Shown here piece after piece: positions 62,583 to 64,000 of a stretch of 64,000 bases of DNA. Source of the stretch: Lycorma delicatula (lineage: Eukaryota; Arthropoda; Insecta; Hemiptera; Fulgoridae). Made by a program: the position numbers and the translations under genes. The stretch lies in NCBI RefSeq assembly GCF_047948215.1, contig NC_134457.1, positions 90,854,898-90,918,897 of the forward strand, in the 5' to 3' direction. The notes under the pieces are model-generated. The model was not told the DNA's origin and did no database searches. It was given only the letters and a program-made list of their open reading frames with translations. Numbering within the stretch: the stretch's first letter is position 1; each line of letters opens with the position of its first letter.

Positions 62583-63292
62583 CGAAGCGAGCAGCTAGTT
62601 ATTTTTTATTTTTCGTTGTTTCATGTTGAGTTATTATTTTTGAATATGTATGTTGAGCGATTGACTTAAAACTTTGCATTGAAGGATTAAAAGGTACTTG
62701 TCTTTATTTCTAATAATTAGTTTTAGAATATTTTCTAAATTAAAAATTAAATATATATTACTAAGTAAGAAATTGACAGTTTTTTAACATACTTTTAACT
62801 TCAGAAATGTTATGGAAAATTTGCCAGGGCTAGTCGGCCCATGATTTTTATATTGAAAAGATCCTTGTCTTATCAGTAACTTACTTCAGAAAAAAAATTT
62901 CCGCATACAGCTGCCATTTTGTAAAAACGGAGCTAGAAAATTGCTATATTTTTTAAAACTGCAATGAATTTTGTACTTATAGGATTTGTACTACAGAATA
63001 TACTTTCGTAGTATAGTCCATGTGTACTTCAGTTAATCAAACGGTTAATGTAGAAATTAGTTCGCTCTGAAAGGATTGACTTCATTCTCAATAAGTTCAT
63101 AAACAAATTTTCTCGTTAGTTTTTAAGTGAGGAGCGTGATGTGTCTCAACAGACACAATTTAAATAAAAATTGCAAGATAGAGGTGAGAGTAATAGTAAT
63201 ATTTTTCAAAGTTCTTTCGTGCCAATGCAACTTTCATGTAACTCTCCAATCATTGTGTAGAAATTAAAATAAAATATGTACTGATACCGACT
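62583..63292. other. No gene recognised
   Basis: Could include the degraded upstream part of the following relic, but no residues were recognisable. Confidence 0.4.
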
Positions 63293-63960
63293 ATGACAGA
63301 CGGGAAAGTCTGTAATGCAGCCACTGGCACATCATCAACAATGAAGTGTTACATTTGTGGGAAGACATTAAAATATTTCAATAAGTTGGATGCAATTCAT
63401 GAAGAAAATCCTGATTATTTGAAATTTGGTCTGTCAGTTACCCAAGTAAGAATTCAATATTTTGAATAGTTGCTGCATAAATAGTTAGCGCATAAAACTC
63501 CTATCAAAAATTAGCAGGCTAAAACTCAAGAAGAAATGGTAAAAATTTCAAAAAAGAAATACAAGATAGCTTCAAAGAGGAAATGGGTCTTGTAGTAGAC
63601 ATCCTAAAGCTGGGCTTTGGTAACACGAATGACGGTAACATGACGGTAACACGTCAAGGCGGTTTTTTCTAACCCAGAAACGGCTGCTCGTATAACAGAA
63701 GTAGATGAGCGTCTAAACAATTCTGTAAAATTATTTTGGAGGCAATCTCAAGCGGCCAACAAATAGACCCCGAGACGTTTCAAGTCTTTGCTTCAGCTAC
63801 AGCAAATTTATACGTTGTACTGTATGAGTGGCACCCCATGACTCCGACCCTACATAAATTTTGATTCACGGGTCAGCTGTAATTATAAGTGCTATATTAC
63901 CGATCGGTCAGCTATCGGAAGAAGCAGCTGAAGCGAAAAACAAACACTTTCGGCACTATA
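63293..63960 (+). pseudogene. RAG1/Transib-like transposase C-terminal relic
   Basis: Reading starts at the ATG at 63293: MTDGKVCNAATGTSSTMKCY then ICGKTLKYFNKLD. The CxxC of KCYICG suggests a zinc-binding site. LKFGLSVTQVRIQYFE follows, with a stop at 63467-63469. After frame changes come EEMGLVVDI, GFGNTNDGN near 63620, NPETAARITEVDERLNNSVK, LEAISSGQQIDPETFQVFAS and LYEWHPMTPTLHKF, ending with LPIGQLSEEAAEAKNKHFRH at about 63898-63957. DGN..RRFF and SEEA.EA.NK..R resemble the end of Transib and RAG1 cores; the SEEA region is where RAG1 carries its last catalytic glutamate. This is family knowledge plus inference. At least four frame or stop lesions exist, and a short duplication of atgacggtaac near 63629-63650. 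The window ends before the true C-terminus. Confidence 0.6.
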
Positions 63961-63985
63961 AAGTGCCGAAAGTGTTTGTTTTTCG
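63934..63985. repeat. 24-bp perfect foldback at window end
   Basis: 63934-63957 pairs exactly with 63962-63985 around a 4-base loop (ataa). The left arm is the last recognisable coding of the RAG1-like relic, so the relic's sequence turns back on itself here. Confidence 0.95.
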
Positions 63986-64000
63986 AGGGAAAGCTCTAAA

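Overview
The window looks like nuclear DNA of an arthropod, most likely an insect and perhaps a hemipteran. That is an inference from very high A+T content, microsatellites, tRNA-derived SINEs, and transposase and reverse-transcriptase remnants of kinds familiar from insect genomes. I see no operons, rRNA or tRNA genes, CRISPR arrays or bacterial-type genes, and no convincing host protein-coding gene. Nearly all readable coding signal is dead mobile DNA. Most is broken by frameshifts, stops or lost catalytic residues, and it sits in long A+T-rich stretches where I recognise nothing.

Layout, left to right. 0-10 kb: anonymous A+T-rich DNA, a (GT)n tract, a decayed LINE reverse-transcriptase tail (2.7-3.5 kb), interleaved inverted repeats (7.2-7.3 kb) and a 43-bp direct-repeat pair (8.9/9.3 kb). 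11.6-13.5 kb: a 5'-truncated LINE bounded by a 9-bp target-site duplication, with a mutated FADD motif. 15.4-15.7 kb: a perfect 81-bp inverted repeat nested with a 27-bp one. 16-17 kb: a SINE (family 1) and a MITE-like repeat. 18.2-22.7 kb: G+C-richer remnants of R1-like elements, namely an ORF1-like piece, a 3' UTR, and an ORF2 piece whose FTDD motif survives but whose motif B is deleted. 24.5-25.7 kb: a Tc1/mariner-superfamily (DDE) transposase relic. 27.7-28.1 kb: a full SINE with three copies of its target site. 31.7-33.0 kb: another R1-like ORF2 and 3' UTR. 33.6-35.0 kb: a minus-strand transposase relic with a 242-bp tandem duplication. 36.9-41.4 kb: SINE family 2, a Tc1 transposase pseudogene, a perfect 57-bp inverted repeat and another MITE-like copy. 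45 kb and 54-55 kb: two mariner pseudogenes. 49.3-50.0 kb: a Helitron-like non-autonomous element with a long purine tract. 50.4-51.3 kb: a further minus-strand DDE transposase. 59.5-60.2 kb: the longest copy of the MITE-like family. 63.3-64.0 kb: a protein relic resembling the C-terminal region of Transib/RAG1-like transposases, ending in a 24-bp foldback at the window edge.

No genes work together here in a pathway. The window is a record of repeated invasion by several transposon lineages, followed by decay, nested insertion and local inverted or tandem duplication. The most unusual items are the two long perfect inverted repeats, the interleaved hairpins, the triplicated SINE target site, the multi-copy MITE-like family and the RAG1-like relic. 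I found no convincing new multi-gene system.
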